Source: Oscillospiraceae bacterium (GTDB lineage Bacteria; Bacillota; Clostridia; Oscillospirales; Ruminococcaceae). Taken from it: 14,278 nt of DNA. The position numbers were made by a program, and so were the translations under genes. The number at the start of each line of letters is the position of its first letter. The stretch's first letter is position 1. Below the pieces are notes generated by a model that was given only the letters and a program-made list of their open reading frames with translations, did no database searches and was not told where the DNA came from. The stretch covers positions 1 to 14,278 of the forward strand of contig CAAGDT010000127.1 in NCBI GenBank assembly GCA_900768675.1, written 5' to 3'. Shown here one piece after another: positions 13,695 to 14,278 of this stretch.

Positions 13695-14201
13695 GAGAGC
13701 AAGCTGGGTCTTAGCGTCCTCAATCTCGTTGTTCATGACCATTTCCACTGCCTTGTCCAGCGGAATGGTCATAACCTCGAGAAACTCGTCCTCGTCAAGC
13801 TTCTGCTTGTCACGACTAAGCTTTTTCGCCATATACATATGAATTACTTCTGTGTCGTAAGCAGGCGTGGGAAGAAGGCAGCCAAGATATGTGAATTCCT
13901 CGGCGGTACAGCCCGTTTCCTCTAAAAGCTCACGCTTGCCGCACTCAAAATGATTTTCTCCCCATTCAAGCTTTCCCGCAGGAAGCTCAAGCAGCACCTT
14001 TCCGTGAGGGTAACGGAACTGCTTTACAAAATAAACCTGATTGTCCTCGGTAAGAGCGGCAACGCAAACTCCGCCCGAGTGGCGCACAACGTCCCTGCCC
14101 GTTTCCTTTCCGTTTTCAAGAAGCACGGTATCGCTGTAAACGTCGATAACCTTGCCCTTATATTTAAGTTCGCTGCTTAATTTCTTTTCTGTAAGTTCCA
14201 T
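13665..14201 (-). CDS. nudF: Nudix hydrolase, ADP-ribose pyrophosphatase type
   Basis: A 178-aa Nudix hydrolase with an intact Nudix box, G-x5-E-x7-RELLEETGC (about residues 76-98), whose glutamates bind catalytic metal. The N-terminal beta-rich part (KYKGKVIDVYSDTVLLENGK), VKQFRYPHGKVLLELPAGKLE and PTPAYDTEVIHMYMA are typical of bacterial ADP-ribose pyrophosphatases, which split ADP-ribose to AMP and ribose 5-phosphate. Substrate choice is inferred from these segments. The ATG at 14201 follows AAAGGAAAAGAA. It starts 18 bases after an upstream minus-strand gene and is probably cotranscribed with it. Its 3' end overlaps spoVG. Confidence 0.9.
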   Translation of the reverse strand: MELTEKKLSSELKYKGKVIDVYSDTVLLENGKETGRDVVRHSGGVCVAALTEDNQVYFVKQFRYPHGKVLLELPAGKLEWGENHFECGKRELLEETGCTAEEFTYLGCLLPTPAYDTEVIHMYMAKKLSRDKQKLDEDEFLEVMTIPLDKAVEMVMNNEIEDAKTQLALLKTAALLGR

Positions 14202-14219
14202 TTCTTTTCCTTTCAGACA

Positions 14220-14278
14220 TCAATATATAACTGCGCCATATTTTTCTGCGGCGCTTTTAAGCTCCTCTTCATCAATAA
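14220..14278 (-). CDS. C-terminal end of an unidentified protein, cut by the window edge
   Basis: The last 18 codons of a minus-strand frame ending in TGA at 14220-14222 read IDEEELKSAAEKYGAVIY. The charged helical composition and the 18-base spacing to the Nudix start look like a real gene end in the same operon. Another frame also runs through the stretch, but its sequence looks less protein-like. The fragment is too short to name a family. Confidence 0.5.
   Translation of the reverse strand, partial: IDEEELKSAAEKYGAVIY

Noticed and set aside
1..14278. Mobile elements, CRISPR array, tRNA or rRNA genes, toxin-antitoxin or defence genes
   Set aside because: No transposase, integrase, spaced repeat array, RNA gene or defence domain could be found on either strand; nearly all sequence is explained by conserved genes.

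Overview
This window is chromosomal core sequence from a spore-forming Clostridia-class Firmicute, probably in or near the Oscillospiraceae/Ruminococcus group. That placement is an inference from the sporulation genes (cotJABC, spoVG), the Firmicute order phoH-ybeY-dgkA-era-recO, mid-range GC and heavy use of CTT leucine codons. There is no insertion sequence, phage gene, CRISPR array, tRNA or rRNA. About 95% of the window is protein-coding and no gene-free stretch exceeds about 200 bases.

Layout. (1) 1-5562, minus strand: a compact housekeeping operon read phoH, ybeY, dgkA, era, recO, mutS2 (mutS2 runs off the left edge). These genes serve RNA processing and ribosome maturation (PhoH, YbeY, Era), lipid phosphorylation (DgkA), and recombination repair or collided-ribosome handling (RecO, MutS2). 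An extended -10 promoter overlaps a perfect palindrome ahead of phoH, and a second long inverted repeat lies between recO and mutS2. (2) 5513-6582, minus: the spore-coat operon cotJA-cotJB-cotJC, closed by an intrinsic terminator. CotJB is unusually rich in cysteine. (3) 6710-10493, plus: a DUF1846/UPF0371 gene and then polyphosphate kinase ppk1, each behind a good vegetative promoter; ppk is closed by a strong terminator. The 130-base gap before ppk is crowded with repeats at near-helical spacing, including a PhoP-box-like array. (4) 10521-11822: two GNAT acetyltransferase genes converging with only 3 bases between their stops. (5) 11841-13265, minus: murC, with its own terminator. (6) 13330-13694, plus: spoVG, divergent from murC. 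(7) 13665-14278, minus: a Nudix hydrolase of ADP-ribose pyrophosphatase type whose 3' end overlaps spoVG by 30 bases, preceded by the last codons of an unidentified gene.

The genes are mostly familiar; the notable material is regulatory. The strongest lead is the ppk upstream region: TTTACA/TTTACC hexamers repeat every 11 bp on the minus strand, a related TTGACA-N5-TTTATT copy lies on the plus strand across the -35 box, and ATTCGG occurs three times at 10- and 21-bp spacing. This suggests phosphate-responsive control of polyphosphate synthesis. No clearly new multi-gene system was found.
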